This document shows positions 19,856-31,872 of a stretch of 64,000 nucleotides of DNA, one piece after another; the first letter of the stretch is position 1; every line of letters begins with the position of its first letter. A model generated the notes under the pieces. That model was not told the origin of the DNA, searched no databases, and was given only the letters and a program-made list of their open reading frames with translations. Source of the stretch: Pseudomonadota bacterium (GTDB lineage: Bacteria > Pseudomonadota > Gammaproteobacteria > Xanthomonadales > Xanthomonadaceae); NCBI GenBank assembly GCA_018241125.1, contig JAFEEL010000007.1:62001-126000 (forward strand), in the 5' to 3' direction. A program made the position numbers and the translations under genes.

Positions 19856-20851
19856 TCAACCCTCGTCGCGCCAGCGGCGCAGGCGGATGGCGGCGTAGAT
19901 CATCGCCGCGCCGACCGCGACGCCGATCCACAGGCCCGGGGTTGCGAACATCTGCCAGGACTGCGCGAGCAACCACCCAATGCCTTGGCGGGTGCTGTCC
20001 ACCACCATGCCCGCCGGGCCGCCATCGACCGATTGCAAGATTCCGTCCAAGTGCGGGTGATAGGCAAACCACAAGCCCGGCACGGTGCCGCCGAGGCCGC
20101 GGCCGACGATGTGTTGCCAGTACCACGCATCGTTCCAGCCCAGGCCGAACAGGGCGTTGCCCCAGCTCAGCAAGGTGCCGGCAAGCACGGGCACGCCGAC
20201 CGCCCACAGGAACGGCTTGGTGCGCGCCCATGCGGAGACCAGCATCAGCCAGCCGATCGTGGGCAGCGCCCACGCGGCGTAAACCGGCAGCATCGCCACG
20301 ACCGTCAGCGGCGACAGCACGATGTCGGGGCTGAGCAGGGCACCGAAGAAGTTCAGGCCGATCACCGCCCCGGCAAGACAGATGACCAGCAGCGACAGCA
20401 ACGACAGCACCGTGCCGATGGCGATTGTCAGCAGCGGCGCAATCAGCAACACCATCGCGAGCTTGGACACAACGGTGGCATGATCGGAAATCGGCAACGA
20501 TTTCCAGAACAACACGCTGCGATCCTTGCGATCGTCGAACAAACAACCCAGGGCGAAAAAGAACATGGTGAACGGCAGCACGAAATAGACCGGCGTTTCC
20601 AGGCCGACATAGCCCGAGGCGAGGCCATGGACGAACTGGTCGCGTTGGGTGGGCGTCATCGATTGCGACAGGCAGATCGTGCGCCCGCCTTCGAGGTGGC
20701 AACCGATGTGATGCGACCCCGTCACAGCAACGGTGACCACGCTCACGGTTAGAAACAGCAGCATGATCGCGCCGACGATCAACGGCGCCCAGAAAAACCC
20801 GCCCTTGTGTTCCCAGTATTCGCGTTTGAGCAGCCACTTCATGGTGTTCAT
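19856..20851 (-). CDS. ABC transporter permease (YtrC/D-like)
   Basis: This 331-residue membrane protein has about six to seven hydrophobic helices. The first lies near residues 22-42, and a periplasmic loop of about 45 residues with two cysteines (HIGCHLEGGRTICLS) follows. The motif LFDDRKDRSVLFWKSLPISD resembles the cytoplasmic coupling loop of two-gene YtrBC-type ABC systems. Its ATG overlaps the stop of the ATPase gene (ATGA), so the two subunits are translationally coupled. The transported substrate is unknown; in relatives the system responds to cell-wall-active peptides. Confidence 0.85.
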   Translation of the reverse strand: MNTMKWLLKREYWEHKGGFFWAPLIVGAIMLLFLTVSVVTVAVTGSHHIGCHLEGGRTICLSQSMTPTQRDQFVHGLASGYVGLETPVYFVLPFTMFFFALGCLFDDRKDRSVLFWKSLPISDHATVVSKLAMVLLIAPLLTIAIGTVLSLLSLLVICLAGAVIGLNFFGALLSPDIVLSPLTVVAMLPVYAAWALPTIGWLMLVSAWARTKPFLWAVGVPVLAGTLLSWGNALFGLGWNDAWYWQHIVGRGLGGTVPGLWFAYHPHLDGILQSVDGGPAGMVVDSTRQGIGWLLAQSWQMFATPGLWIGVAVGAAMIYAAIRLRRWRDEG

Positions 20852-21705
20852 GCGTAGGTTCCCTTCATGGTGGCCACGAACAGGTCGGCGATGCCGACGT
20901 TGCGGGTTTCTCCGAGTTGCGCCAACTGGCTGCGCGGCACGCCGTCGAAGACCAGGATCGATTTGCCGAACACTTGCCGTTCGTCGATCGGCTTGAGCGC
21001 TTTCGCCGCTTCGACCTTGTCTGCATTCACCATCACTTCGGTGAAGCGCTCACTCACCTCGTCCATGGTCGCCGACAGCACCAGCTTGCCCTCGCGGATG
21101 AACATCAGGTCAGTGAGGATGTGCTCGATTTCCTCCACCTGATGGGTGGTCACGACGATGGTCTTGTTCTCGTCGAAATAATCTTCCAGCAGGTTCTGGT
21201 AGAACTGCTTGCGGTACAGGATATCCAGCCCCAGCGTGGGTTCGTCGAGCACCAGCAGTTTCGCGTCGATCGCCATCACCAGCGCCAGGTGCAGTTGCAC
21301 GATCATGCCCTTGGACATCTGCTTGACCTTCATCTTCTCGGTCAGCTTGGTGTGGGCGATGTAGCGCTGCGCCTTGGCGCGGTCGAACTTCGGGTGTACG
21401 CCGGCGACGAAGTCGATGGCGTCGCCCACCCGCAGCCAGCGCGGCAGGATCGCCACGTCGGCGATGAAGCACACCTCCTGCATCAGCGCGTCGCGCTGGG
21501 TGCGCGGATCCATGCCCAGCACGCTGAGCTGGCCGTCGAACGGGATCAGGCCCAATGCGGCTTTCAAGGTGGTGGTCTTGCCCGAACCATTGGGGCCGAT
21601 CAGACCGACGATGCGTCCGGCGGGGATGTCGAAGCTGATGTTGTCCACCGCGGCCTGCGCGCCGTAGCGCTTGGACAGGCCGCGGGCGGAAATCACGGCG
21701 CTCAT
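20848..21705 (-). CDS. ABC transporter ATP-binding protein (YtrB-like)
   Basis: This 285-residue nucleotide-binding subunit has Walker A GPNGSGKTT near residue 38, a Walker B LLVLDEPTLGLD and an H-loop in VVTTHQVEE. The signature loop reads SKGMIVQL rather than LSGGQ, a variant common in YtrB/YxlF-type ATPases. The C-terminal 70 residues form a regulatory extension. The ATG at 21705 overlaps the gntR stop (ATGA); the longer frame from 21792 runs over gntR and is rejected. Confidence 0.92.
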   Translation of the reverse strand: MSAVISARGLSKRYGAQAAVDNISFDIPAGRIVGLIGPNGSGKTTTLKAALGLIPFDGQLSVLGMDPRTQRDALMQEVCFIADVAILPRWLRVGDAIDFVAGVHPKFDRAKAQRYIAHTKLTEKMKVKQMSKGMIVQLHLALVMAIDAKLLVLDEPTLGLDILYRKQFYQNLLEDYFDENKTIVVTTHQVEEIEHILTDLMFIREGKLVLSATMDEVSERFTEVMVNADKVEAAKALKPIDERQVFGKSILVFDGVPRSQLAQLGETRNVGIADLFVATMKGTYA

Positions 21706-22073
21706 GCCTGCTTCTCCTTGCCTGCGATGGCCTGCAACAGTTCCTCGGCGCGCAGGCCCAGCCGCGCGATCCGCGCCAGCACCGCCGGCCATTCCTCGCG
21801 CAAGAAGCGCTCGCGTTCGGAGGCCAGCAACTTCCCGGTCGCAGCTTCAGTGACGTACATGCCCAAACCCCTCCGTTTTTCGACCAGCGATTCGTCGGCC
21901 AGCTCCTGATACGCGCGCGAGACGGTGATCGGATTGAGCTGGTAATCGGCGGCGATCTGCCGCACCGAAGGCAGCGCGTCGCCGGGCTTGAGTTGCCCGT
22001 CGAGCATCATCGTCACGATGCGCTCCTTGAGTTGCCGGTAGATCGGCGCGTTGTCGTTCCAGGTGACGGTCAT
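21702..22073 (-). CDS. GntR-family regulator, YtrA subfamily
   Basis: This 123-residue repressor-type protein has a winged helix (APIYRQLKERIVTMML, then ALPSVRQIAADYQLNPITVSRAYQEL, cited by core residues) and the short two-helix C-terminus of the YtrA group, which lacks a large effector domain. It sits second in the operon with an ABC pair, the usual YtrA context. The palindrome over the promoter at 22383-22406 is its probable binding site, implying autoregulation. The start at 22073 lies 12 nt after the preceding stop. Confidence 0.9.
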   Translation of the reverse strand: MTVTWNDNAPIYRQLKERIVTMMLDGQLKPGDALPSVRQIAADYQLNPITVSRAYQELADESLVEKRRGLGMYVTEAATGKLLASERERFLREEWPAVLARIARLGLRAEELLQAIAGKEKQA

Positions 22074-22085
22074 GTTCGCGCCCCG

Positions 22086-22352
22086 TCAATCCGCGCCACG
22101 GTCGAACGTGGTCAGCGAGAACGAGTAGTAGGGCATCGCCAACCGCAGGCGCAGCGAATGGTGGGCCCGCAGGGTCGACGGATCGAGCCGCGAGGAAGCG
22201 CTGGGCACGACCGCCAGCGTGGTGCCGCCGTTGCCGCCGGTGTGGGCGAGGGCCTGCTCGGCGCGCAGGGGTTGCCCCAACATCCAGGTGGAGGCAAGGA
22301 ACAAGGCAGCGGTGGCCAGCGCGGTCAAGCTGTTGCGGGTCTTGCTGTACAT
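22086..22352 (-). CDS. Small exported protein at the head of the gntR-ABC operon
   Basis: This 88-residue product is of unknown family. A basic N-terminus is followed by one hydrophobic segment (about residues 9-26) and a plausible signal cleavage near LRAEQ. The mature part is about 57 residues with no cysteine. It is the first gene after the promoter and precedes gntR by 12 nt, so it would be expressed with the ABC system under the same operator. A role as ligand, sensor or immunity-like partner of the transporter is speculation. Confidence 0.6.
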   Translation of the reverse strand: MYSKTRNSLTALATAALFLASTWMLGQPLRAEQALAHTGGNGGTTLAVVPSASSRLDPSTLRAHHSLRLRLAMPYYSFSLTTFDRGAD

Positions 22353-22382
22353 GGCGCCCTCCGAGGGGTGAGCTATGTGTTA

Positions 22383-22406
22383 GGTGTTGTAGTGAACTAT
22401 AACACC
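22383..22406. promoter_or_regulatory. Operator-like palindrome for the GntR regulator
   Basis: GGTGTT-gTAGtgaaCTAt-AACACC is a 24-bp imperfect palindrome with perfect outer arms (22383-22388 and 22401-22406). It covers the -10 box of the operon promoter, the position expected of a repressor site, and its GTGTT/AACAC arms resemble YtrA-type operators. Confidence 0.6.
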
Positions 22407-22423
22407 AAAAATATCCCTGTCAA
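22396..22423 (-). promoter_or_regulatory. Near-consensus sigma-70 promoter of the gntR-ABC operon
   Basis: On the minus strand TTGACA (22423-22418), a 16-bp spacer and TATAGT (22401-22396) give a perfect -35 and a 5/6 match at -10. Transcription would start near 22389, about 37 nt before the ATG of the first gene. It is the clearest promoter in the window. Confidence 0.7.
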
Positions 22424-22611
22424 CACCCACGGTGACCCGCTTGCCCCAACTGATGGCCTATGCCATGGCTCGCGTCTGTCTCGACCCGCCACCGTTTCCG
22501 ACCAGCAAAGCAAGCATTGCCGCATGGCCGTTTCGCCGCGACAATAGGCGGCTTGCCGCGACCGGCTGCGGCCGGTCGCCAGCGCATCCTTCCCCTTTTC
22601 CGGAGTTCTCC

Positions 22612-23349
22612 ATGCCCATGTACCTGCACCGTCCCCTCGCCATCGCCGTCAGCGCCCTGGCACTGGCCTGCGTGACCTCGTTGGCGAGCGCAGCACCTGC
22701 CGCGCAAGGTGGGCAGGGGTTGTCGACCGACAAGGACAAGACGAGTTACGCGATCGGCATGCAGATTGGAACCGGGATCAATCGTTCGTTGGAGAATGTC
22801 AAGGGCGAGGTGGATGTGAACGTGGTGTTGCGCGCCATCGGCGTGGTCGTGCGCGGCGAGAAGCCGCAAATGACGATCACCGAAGCGCAAGCGCAACTGG
22901 AGACGTTCGGCAAGCGCATGCAAGCCAAGCAGGCCGCACAGGCCAAGGCGCAGGGCGACAAGAACCTCGCCGAGGGCACGAAGTTTCTCACCGCCAACGC
23001 CAAGAAGGCCGGCGTGAAGACCACCGCGTCGGGCTTGCAATACATGGTCGTGACCCAAGGCAAGGGCGCCAAGCCCAAGGCCACCGACACGGTGAAGGTC
23101 AACTACTCCGGCAGCCTGCTCGACGGCACCGTGTTCGATGCCTCGGCCAAGCACGGTGGCCCGGTGGAAATGCAGCTCGATGGCGTGATTCCCGGCTGGA
23201 CGGAAGGCGTGCAGTTGATGCCGGTGGGCAGCAAGTACGTGTTCTGGATCCCGGCCAAGCTGGCCTACGGCGACAAGAGCAGCGGCCCGATCGGGCCGAA
23301 CGCGACGTTGAAGTTCGAGATCGAACTGCTGTCGATCGCCAAGAAGTAA
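22612..23349 (+). CDS. FKBP-type peptidyl-prolyl cis-trans isomerase (FkpA/Mip-like)
   Basis: This 245-residue exported foldase has a signal peptide cut near LASAAP (about residue 25). Residues about 30-125 form the helical dimerisation domain (SYAIGMQIGTGI..., EAQAQLETFGKRM). Residues about 140-242 are the FKBP domain with VKVNYSGSLLDGTVFDAS and the closing FEIELLSI. It acts in the periplasm on folding of exported proteins. CGGAG six bases before the ATG at 22612 fixes the start; the open frame from 22432 lacks a signal at its N-terminus. Confidence 0.93.
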   Translation: MPMYLHRPLAIAVSALALACVTSLASAAPAAQGGQGLSTDKDKTSYAIGMQIGTGINRSLENVKGEVDVNVVLRAIGVVVRGEKPQMTITEAQAQLETFGKRMQAKQAAQAKAQGDKNLAEGTKFLTANAKKAGVKTTASGLQYMVVTQGKGAKPKATDTVKVNYSGSLLDGTVFDASAKHGGPVEMQLDGVIPGWTEGVQLMPVGSKYVFWIPAKLAYGDKSSGPIGPNATLKFEIELLSIAKK

Positions 23350-23402
23350 GCGGTCGCTTTATAGGTAAGTTGAGTCGTCACGTGTGCCGGATCGGAGAGT
23401 AG

Positions 23403-24743
23403 ATGCGCGCAACCCTGTTTGGAACCGGATACGTCGGTCTGGTCACCGGCGCCTGTCTTGCCGAGGTCGGGCACGACGTGTTGTGCGTGGACATCGACGC
23501 GGCCAAGGTCGAGGGCCTGCGCCATGGTGTCGTGCCGATCTACGAACCCGGGCTGGAAAAACTGGTGATGGAAAGCCAGCGTGCCGGCCGTCTGCGGTTT
23601 TCGACCGATGCGGCCGAAGGCGTCGCGCACGGCGAGGTCTTGTTCATCGCCGTGGGCACGCCGCCCGACGAGGACGGCAGCGCCGACTTGCGGCACGTGC
23701 TGGCGGTGGCGCGCAGCATCGGCCAGCACATCGACGCGCCCAAGGTGGTGGTGGACAAGTCCACGGTGCCGGTGGGCACCGGCGACAAGGTGCGCGCAGT
23801 CATCGCCGGTGAACTGCGGCAGCGCGGACTGAGCGTCGCGTTCGAGGTGGTCTCCAACCCCGAGTTCCTGAAAGAGGGCGATGCGGTCAAGGACTGCATG
23901 CGCCCGGATCGCATCGTCATCGGCACCGACTCGGCCCACGCCATCGAGCAGATGAAGCGCCTGTATGCGCCGTTCAACCGCAACCATGAGCGGCTGGTGG
24001 TGATGGATACGCGCTCGGCGGAACTGACCAAATACGCCGCCAACGCGATGCTGGCGACCAAGATTTCCTTCATGAACGAGATGGCCAACATCGCCGAGCG
24101 GGTCGGGGCCGACATCGAGATGGTGCGCCAGGGCATCGGTTCGGACCCGCGCATCGGCTATTCCTTCATCTATCCCGGTGCCGGCTACGGCGGCTCGTGT
24201 TTCCCCAAGGATGTGCAGGCGCTGGAGCGCGCCGCCCGCCAGCACGCCTACACCGCGCGCATCCTCAGGGCAGTCGAGCAGGTGAACGAGGCGCAGAAGT
24301 CGCGCTTGTTCGAGCTGGCGCAGGCGCATTTCGGTGGCGATCTGTGCGGAAAGCGCTTCGCGCTGTGGGGCTTGGCGTTCAAGCCCAATACCGACGACAT
24401 GCGCGAGGCCTCCAGCCGCACCTTGCTGGCGGCCTTGTGGGATGCCGGAGCCAGCGTGCGCGCCTTCGATCCGGAGGCGATGGACGAGGCGCGGCGCATC
24501 TTCGGTCATCGCGAGGATCTGGATCTGTGCGCCAGCGCAGACGATGCGCTGGAAGGGGTCGACGCGCTGATCGTGGTGACGGAGTGGAAGGCGTTCTGGA
24601 ATCCGGATTTCGCCAGGCTTGCAAGCTGTTTGCGCGAAAAGGTGGTGTTCGATGGGCGCAACATCTACGATCCGGCGCAGGTCGAAGCGGCCGGGCTGGC
24701 GTATTACGGCATCGGTCGCGGGCGTTCGGTGGCGCGGACATGA
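23403..24743 (+). CDS. ugd: UDP-glucose 6-dehydrogenase
   Basis: This 446-residue enzyme oxidises UDP-glucose to UDP-glucuronate with two NAD+, feeding exopolysaccharide or lipid A sugar synthesis. The Rossmann loop [10 protein letters not shown] is at residues 7-16, the active-site cysteine C266 is in [10 protein letters not shown], and a catalytic lysine lies in the [13 protein letters not shown] helix. The length is standard. CGGAGAG precedes the ATG. Its stop overlaps the start of slyX (ATGA), beginning a four-gene unit. Confidence 0.96.
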   Translation: MRATLFGTGYVGLVTGACLAEVGHDVLCVDIDAAKVEGLRHGVVPIYEPGLEKLVMESQRAGRLRFSTDAAEGVAHGEVLFIAVGTPPDEDGSADLRHVLAVARSIGQHIDAPKVVVDKSTVPVGTGDKVRAVIAGELRQRGLSVAFEVVSNPEFLKEGDAVKDCMRPDRIVIGTDSAHAIEQMKRLYAPFNRNHERLVVMDTRSAELTKYAANAMLATKISFMNEMANIAERVGADIEMVRQGIGSDPRIGYSFIYPGAGYGGSCFPKDVQALERAARQHAYTARILRAVEQVNEAQKSRLFELAQAHFGGDLCGKRFALWGLAFKPNTDDMREASSRTLLAALWDAGASVRAFDPEAMDEARRIFGHREDLDLCASADDALEGVDALIVVTEWKAFWNPDFARLASCLREKVVFDGRNIYDPAQVEAAGLAYYGIGRGRSVART

Positions 24744-24964
24744 ACGACGTGCCCGCCGGAGTGATGGAGCGACTGGTCGATCTGGAGTCGCGGATCGCCT
24801 TCATCGAGCGCAGCCTGATCGAGATGAGCGACGCGCTGGCCGATGCGCGGATGGAATCGGTGCGCGATCGGCTGCGCATGGAAGGTTTGCTGTCGGAACT
24901 GGGCGAACTGCGCACCCTCATTCCCGGCGACTCGCAGGACGAGCCGCCGCCGCCGCACTACTGA
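24740..24964 (+). CDS. slyX: SlyX family protein
   Basis: This 74-residue protein is almost entirely one coiled coil ([20 protein letters not shown]) and ends with the diagnostic PPPPHY. SlyX proteins are common in gammaproteobacteria; their molecular role is not established. The ATG overlaps the ugd stop codon, implying coupled translation. Confidence 0.92.
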   Translation: MNDVPAGVMERLVDLESRIAFIERSLIEMSDALADARMESVRDRLRMEGLLSELGELRTLIPGDSQDEPPPPHY

Positions 24965-25016
24965 GGTTTGCGTAGCGTTCCAGTTCCGCCTCCGCCCATC
25001 CCGACAGGCCACGGCC

Positions 25017-25658
25017 ATGACCCACTCGATGAAGGACTTGCTGTTGGGACTGGGCTTCAAGCCGTCCGCGAAGGTCGAGCCCAAACCGACTGCGCGTACC
25101 GGCGGTCGAGCGGCGGGCGCGCGTGGCGACGATGCGCGTACCGACGGGCGGCGGGGGGCCGCGCCAGCACCGCCAAAGCACGGTCCGGGCCGTGGCGACG
25201 GCGGCAAGCGCGGCGCCGCAATGGCCGGCGAGCAAGGCATGGCCCTTGCCAAGGCGTACGCGCTTCGTGCGCAGCAGGAGAAAGACGAGCGCATCGCCGC
25301 CGAGAAGGCCCGCCAGGACGCGGCTCGGATCAAGCGCGAGGCCAAGGCGAAAGTAGTGGCTGTGTTGGCCGGGCAGGTGCGCAACGACGCGGCTGCCGAG
25401 CTGGTGCGCCACTTCGACTACAACGGCAAGATCCGCCGCGTCCACGTCACCGCCGAACAGCTCAAGGCGCTCAACACCGGTGCGCTGGGCGTGGTGCAGC
25501 TCGACGGGAGCTATCTGCTGGTGGATGCCGATATCGCCCGCCAGGTGCTGGCGTTGTTGCCGAGCCTGCTGGCGCTGTTGGTGGATCCCGACGCGGCGCC
25601 TGACGACGATCCGTATGCCGATCCCAAGTACGCCATTCCGGACGATCTGACGTGGTGA
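25017..25658 (+). CDS. DUF2058 (YaiL-like) protein
   Basis: This 213-residue protein is highly basic in its first half and low in complexity (Lys/Arg/Gly/Ala-rich, residues 10-70), followed by a charged helix (QQEKDERIAAEKARQDAARIKREAK). The C-terminal domain (HFDYNGKIRRVHVTAEQ, then a hydrophobic LLPSLLALLV stretch) matches the nucleoprotein/polynucleotide-associated YaiL family. Nucleic-acid association is inferred from family name and charge. Its stop overlaps the next start by one base (TGATG). Confidence 0.85.
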   Translation: MTHSMKDLLLGLGFKPSAKVEPKPTARTGGRAAGARGDDARTDGRRGAAPAPPKHGPGRGDGGKRGAAMAGEQGMALAKAYALRAQQEKDERIAAEKARQDAARIKREAKAKVVAVLAGQVRNDAAAELVRHFDYNGKIRRVHVTAEQLKALNTGALGVVQLDGSYLLVDADIARQVLALLPSLLALLVDPDAAPDDDPYADPKYAIPDDLTW

Positions 25659-26920
25659 TGCTCGCCCGCTGGCGCGCCAAGGCCCGCGAGGTGCTGCGCG
25701 CGCTGGGGCCGGGCGTGACCACCGGCGCGGCCGACGACGATCCATCCGGGATCGCCACCTATTCGGTGGTCGGTGCGCAGTTTGGCACCGGCTTTCTGTG
25801 GGCCAGTTGGGTGACGTTCCCGCTGATGGGTGCGGTGCAGATGATGTGCGCACGGGTGGGCATGGTCACCGGCATGGGCTTGGCCGGCGCGCTGCGCGAA
25901 AAGTTTCCGCGCGCCCTGGTCGCCTTGATCGCGCTGGCGTTGCTGATCGCCAACGTCATCAACATCGCCGCCGATCTGTCGGGCATGGCCGATTCGGCGC
26001 AGATGCTCGGCGGTGGTTCGTCGCACGTATGGGTCTGGGTGTTCGGGCTGGGCATCTGCGTGGCCACGGTGTGGCTGCGCTACCACCAGATCGCCAACGC
26101 GCTCAAGTGGTTGGCGCTGGCGTTGCTGGCCTATGTGGCTACCGCGTTCCTCGTTACCCACGATTGGCCGGCAGTGCTGAAGGCGACGGCATTGCCGTCG
26201 CTGCCGCACGGTAGCGCGGCGTGGGCGGCGTTGGTGGCACTGCTTGGCACCACCATCAGCCCCTATCTGTTTTTCTGGCAGGCCGGGCAAGAAGTCGAGG
26301 AAGAAAAAGCCAAGGGTCGGTTGATGCTGATCAGCCGCAAGGGCGCGACCGCTGCCGAACTGCACGATCGCCGCATCGACATCGGCGCCGGGGCGTTCTT
26401 CTCCAACGTGGTGATGTTCTTCGTCATCCTGACCACCGCGATGACCTTGCACGAGCATGGCATCACTTCCATCAACACCACCCGCGATGCCGCGCAGGCG
26501 CTCAAGCCCCTGGCCAGCAACGGCGCCTACCTGCTGTATACGCTGGGTCTGGTCGGCACCGGCTTGCTGGCGATCCCCACCCTGGCCGGCTCGGCGGCAT
26601 ATGCGTTCGCCGAAACCTTCGACTGGGCGCATGGGCTGGACGAGCGCTTCCGCAACGCCGGCGCGTTCTACGGCGTGTTCATCCTCGCCACCGTGGCCGG
26701 CGCGGCGCTGGATGAGTTCAATGTCGATCCGATCAAGGCGCTGTATTGGTCGGCAATCGTCAACGGCCTGCTCGCGCCGTTCCTGCTGGTGGCCTTGCTG
26801 CTGGTGGCCACCGATGCCCGCATCATGGATGGTCAGACCAGCTCCCTGCTTTCGCGCTGGGTGGTGGTGATCACCACCGTGCTGATGTTCGGTGCGGCGG
26901 TGGGGATGTTCGTGTTCTGA
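25658..26920 (+). CDS. NRAMP-fold metal transporter with altered metal-site motifs
   Basis: This 420-residue membrane protein has about 11 hydrophobic helices and the overall layout of the NRAMP (MntH) family. Helix 1 reads GPGVTTGAADDDPSGIATYS, so DPSG stands where MntH has DPGN. In the helix 6 region ISPYLFFWQ stands where MPH is expected, followed by an acidic QEVEEE. This points to a distant NRAMP clade; the ion may not be manganese. The ATG at 25658 overlaps the DUF2058 stop; a GTG at 25652 is possible. It is last in the ugd-slyX-DUF2058 unit. Confidence 0.85.
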   Translation: MLARWRAKAREVLRALGPGVTTGAADDDPSGIATYSVVGAQFGTGFLWASWVTFPLMGAVQMMCARVGMVTGMGLAGALREKFPRALVALIALALLIANVINIAADLSGMADSAQMLGGGSSHVWVWVFGLGICVATVWLRYHQIANALKWLALALLAYVATAFLVTHDWPAVLKATALPSLPHGSAAWAALVALLGTTISPYLFFWQAGQEVEEEKAKGRLMLISRKGATAAELHDRRIDIGAGAFFSNVVMFFVILTTAMTLHEHGITSINTTRDAAQALKPLASNGAYLLYTLGLVGTGLLAIPTLAGSAAYAFAETFDWAHGLDERFRNAGAFYGVFILATVAGAALDEFNVDPIKALYWSAIVNGLLAPFLLVALLLVATDARIMDGQTSSLLSRWVVVITTVLMFGAAVGMFVF

Positions 26921-26923
26921 GGC

Positions 26924-27127
26924 CAGAGGACAGAGGACAGAGGACAGAGGACAGAGGACAGAGGACAGAGGGCGAGAGCCGGTAGCCGGGAATCGGTAAC
27001 CGGAAAGCGGGAGATGGAAGCGGGAAAGCGGAAACCGGAAGCAGTGAAGCGGAAACCCGAAGCAGGCAAGCACAAACCCGAAGCGCAACAGCACAAACCC
27101 GAAGCGCAACAGCACAAACCCGAAGCG
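26924..27127. repeat. Two tandem repeat arrays between convergent genes
   Basis: Seven copies of a CAGAGGA heptamer (26924-26972, the last CAGAGGG) are followed by degenerate GGGAATC/GGAAAGC-type heptads. Then come two full and one partial copy of a 21-bp unit beginning CACAAACCCGAAG (27071-27091, 27092-27112, 27113-27127). They fill the gap between the transporter stop (26920) and the metH stop (27133). No gene or T-rich terminator is seen. Confidence 0.85.
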
Positions 27128-27132
27128 GAGAG

Positions 27133-29822
<2,690 letters not shown>

Positions 29823-29826
<4 letters not shown>

Positions 29827-30911
29827 GCTGCGCGCTCCTGCGCATCCAACGTGGGCAGCGCCCGCGGCGGCACGTCTGCCACCGCCTCGGCGATCGCGCG
29901 GATGTGCTCGGGCGTGGTGCCGCAGCAACCGCCGACGAGGTTGAGCAAGCCTGCTTGGGCGAACTCGCGCAGCACGCGGGCCATGTCGGCGGGCGTCTCG
30001 TCGTAGCCGCCGAAGGCATTGGGCAACCCGGCGTTGGGATGGCAGCTCACGTGTGCATCGGCCACCGCCGCGAGCATGTCCAAGTAAGCGCGCAAGTCCT
30101 TGGCGCCGAGCGCGCAGTTCAGGCCGATCGCCAACGGCCGCGCATGCCGTACCGAATACCAGAAGGCGTCGGCGGTCTGCCCGGACAAGGTGCGCCCGGA
30201 TTTGTCGGTGATCGTGCCCGATACCATCACCGGCAGGCGCGTCCCGGCGGCCGCGAACGCATCGTCGATGGCGAACAGCGCGGCCTTGGCGTTGAGGGTG
30301 TCGAATACCGTTTCCACCATCAGCACGTCGGCGCCGCCCTCGATCAAGCCGTCGGCGGCCTCGCGGTACGCGGCCACCAGGGTGTCGAAATCGACGTTGC
30401 GAAAGCCGGGGTCGTTGACGTTCGGGCTGATCGAAGCGGTGCGACTGGTCGGGCCAATGACGCCGATCACGTAGCGTGGCTTGTGCGGGTCCATCGCCTC
30501 GGCGGCGTCGCAGCACGCGCGCGCCAGCTTGGCGCCCTCGCGATTGAGTTCGCGCGCCAAGTGCTGCAAGCCGTAGTCGGCCTGGCTGATGGAGGTGGAG
30601 TTGAAGGTGTTGGTTTCCACCAGATCCGCCCCGGCATCGAGATAGGCGGCGTGGATTCCGGAGATCACGTCCGGCCGGGTGAGGGTGAGCAGGTCGTTGT
30701 TGCCCTTGAGGTCGTGCTCTCGTCCATCACCCGACCCAGATGTTTGGCTGTCGAAGCCTTGCGCGAAGCGTTGCCCGCGGAAATCGGCTTCGGTCAGTTC
30801 GTGGCGCTGAACCATGGTGCCCATCGCACCGTCGATGATCAGGATGCGACGGGCGAGGTCGGCTTGCAGACGGGCGAGGCGGGCGGGGTTGCGGTAGGGC
30901 AGGGCGTTCAT
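29823..30911 (-). CDS. metH: Methionine synthase, homocysteine-binding part (separate gene)
   Basis: This 362-residue protein carries the zinc-dependent homocysteine methyltransferase barrel of MetH. It has [13 protein letters not shown] at the N-terminus, zinc cysteines in GLNCALG and in [10 protein letters not shown] near the C-terminus, and [16 protein letters not shown]. It provides homocysteine activation for the B12 part encoded next. Split MetH of this layout is common in xanthomonads. It begins 34 nt after the ArsR-methyltransferase gene. Confidence 0.95.
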
Positions 30912-30945
30912 CGGATTTGCCTGTGGATATCGGTGTGGACTTGGG

Positions 30946-31872
30946 TCATGCCTTCACCGCGTGCAGCACCAGCACCTCGAAATGCGGCGGGCGCTTTTCG
31001 CGCATCACCGGCGCGCACGACAGCACGCGCAGCTTTGCCTTCTCCGCGAGCCGGGCAAGCTCCCTTCCGGTGAACCCGAGGTTGGCGTGGCCGTAGGGCG
31101 CCACCACCTCACGGTGTTCGTGGCGGGCGATGGCGGTGACCACCAACCGGCCACCCGGACGCAGCACGCGCGCAGCTTCGGCCAGTGCGACCCCGGGGCG
31201 CTGCGAATACGCCAGCGCCTGCATCAACAGCGCGAGGTCGAAGCTGGCGTCGGGAAGCGCGAGGGCGTGCATGTCTCCAACTTGCACGCGCGCGTTCTTG
31301 TGCGGCTTCAGGCGTTGACGGGCGGCGGCAGCCACGCGCTCGCTGGCGTCCACGCAGACGTAGCTGTGTGCATGCGGGGCCAGCAACTCTGCCAGCGCAC
31401 CATCGCCGGAGGCCACGTCGATCACGTCGCCGGAAACCAGCAGCGGCAGGGTCGCGCGCGCCATCGTTTCCCAGGTGCGCCCGGGCGAGTAGTGGCGCTC
31501 CATGTCGCCGGCCACCGCGTCGGCCCAGTTTTGTTCGGCCGCGCGCAGCGCCAGTACCGACGGCAGGCGCTCGGCGTCCTGGCGCAGCAGCGGATCGTCG
31601 GTGCCCTCGCGCAACGCCTGCCACAACGCGGCTTGCGCCGGATCCAGATCGTCGCCGCTGCGGTAATAGGCGGAGACGCCGGCACGCCGATCGCGCACCA
31701 GCCCGGCTTCCTTGAGTTTGGCCAAGTGGGTGGAAACCCGCGGCTGCGCGAGGTGGGTGATCGCGGCCAGTTCGGCCACGGTCAGCTCCTCGCGTTCGAG
31801 CAGCGCCAGCAGCCGCACCCGCGTGGGGTCAGCAAGCACGCGCAGGCAGGAAGACCAGTCCTCGAGATGCAT
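30946..31872 (-). CDS. ArsR-family regulator fused to SAM-dependent methyltransferase (SahR-like)
   Basis: This 308-residue two-domain protein starts with an ArsR winged helix ([19 protein letters not shown] and [17 protein letters not shown], given by core residues, about 10-70). No metal-binding ELCVC-type cysteines are present. Residues about 125-305 are a class I methyltransferase fold with motif [16 protein letters not shown] and the post-motif [11 protein letters not shown]. Similar fusions upstream of metH are known, and ArsR-type SahR regulators sense S-adenosylhomocysteine and control SAM-cycle genes; I infer that role. A perfect inverted repeat touches its start codon, and no Shine-Dalgarno is visible. 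Confidence 0.85.
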   Translation of the reverse strand: MHLEDWSSCLRVLADPTRVRLLALLEREELTVAELAAITHLAQPRVSTHLAKLKEAGLVRDRRAGVSAYYRSGDDLDPAQAALWQALREGTDDPLLRQDAERLPSVLALRAAEQNWADAVAGDMERHYSPGRTWETMARATLPLLVSGDVIDVASGDGALAELLAPHAHSYVCVDASERVAAAARQRLKPHKNARVQVGDMHALALPDASFDLALLMQALAYSQRPGVALAEAARVLRPGGRLVVTAIARHEHREVVAPYGHANLGFTGRELARLAEKAKLRVLSCAPVMREKRPPHFEVLVLHAVKA

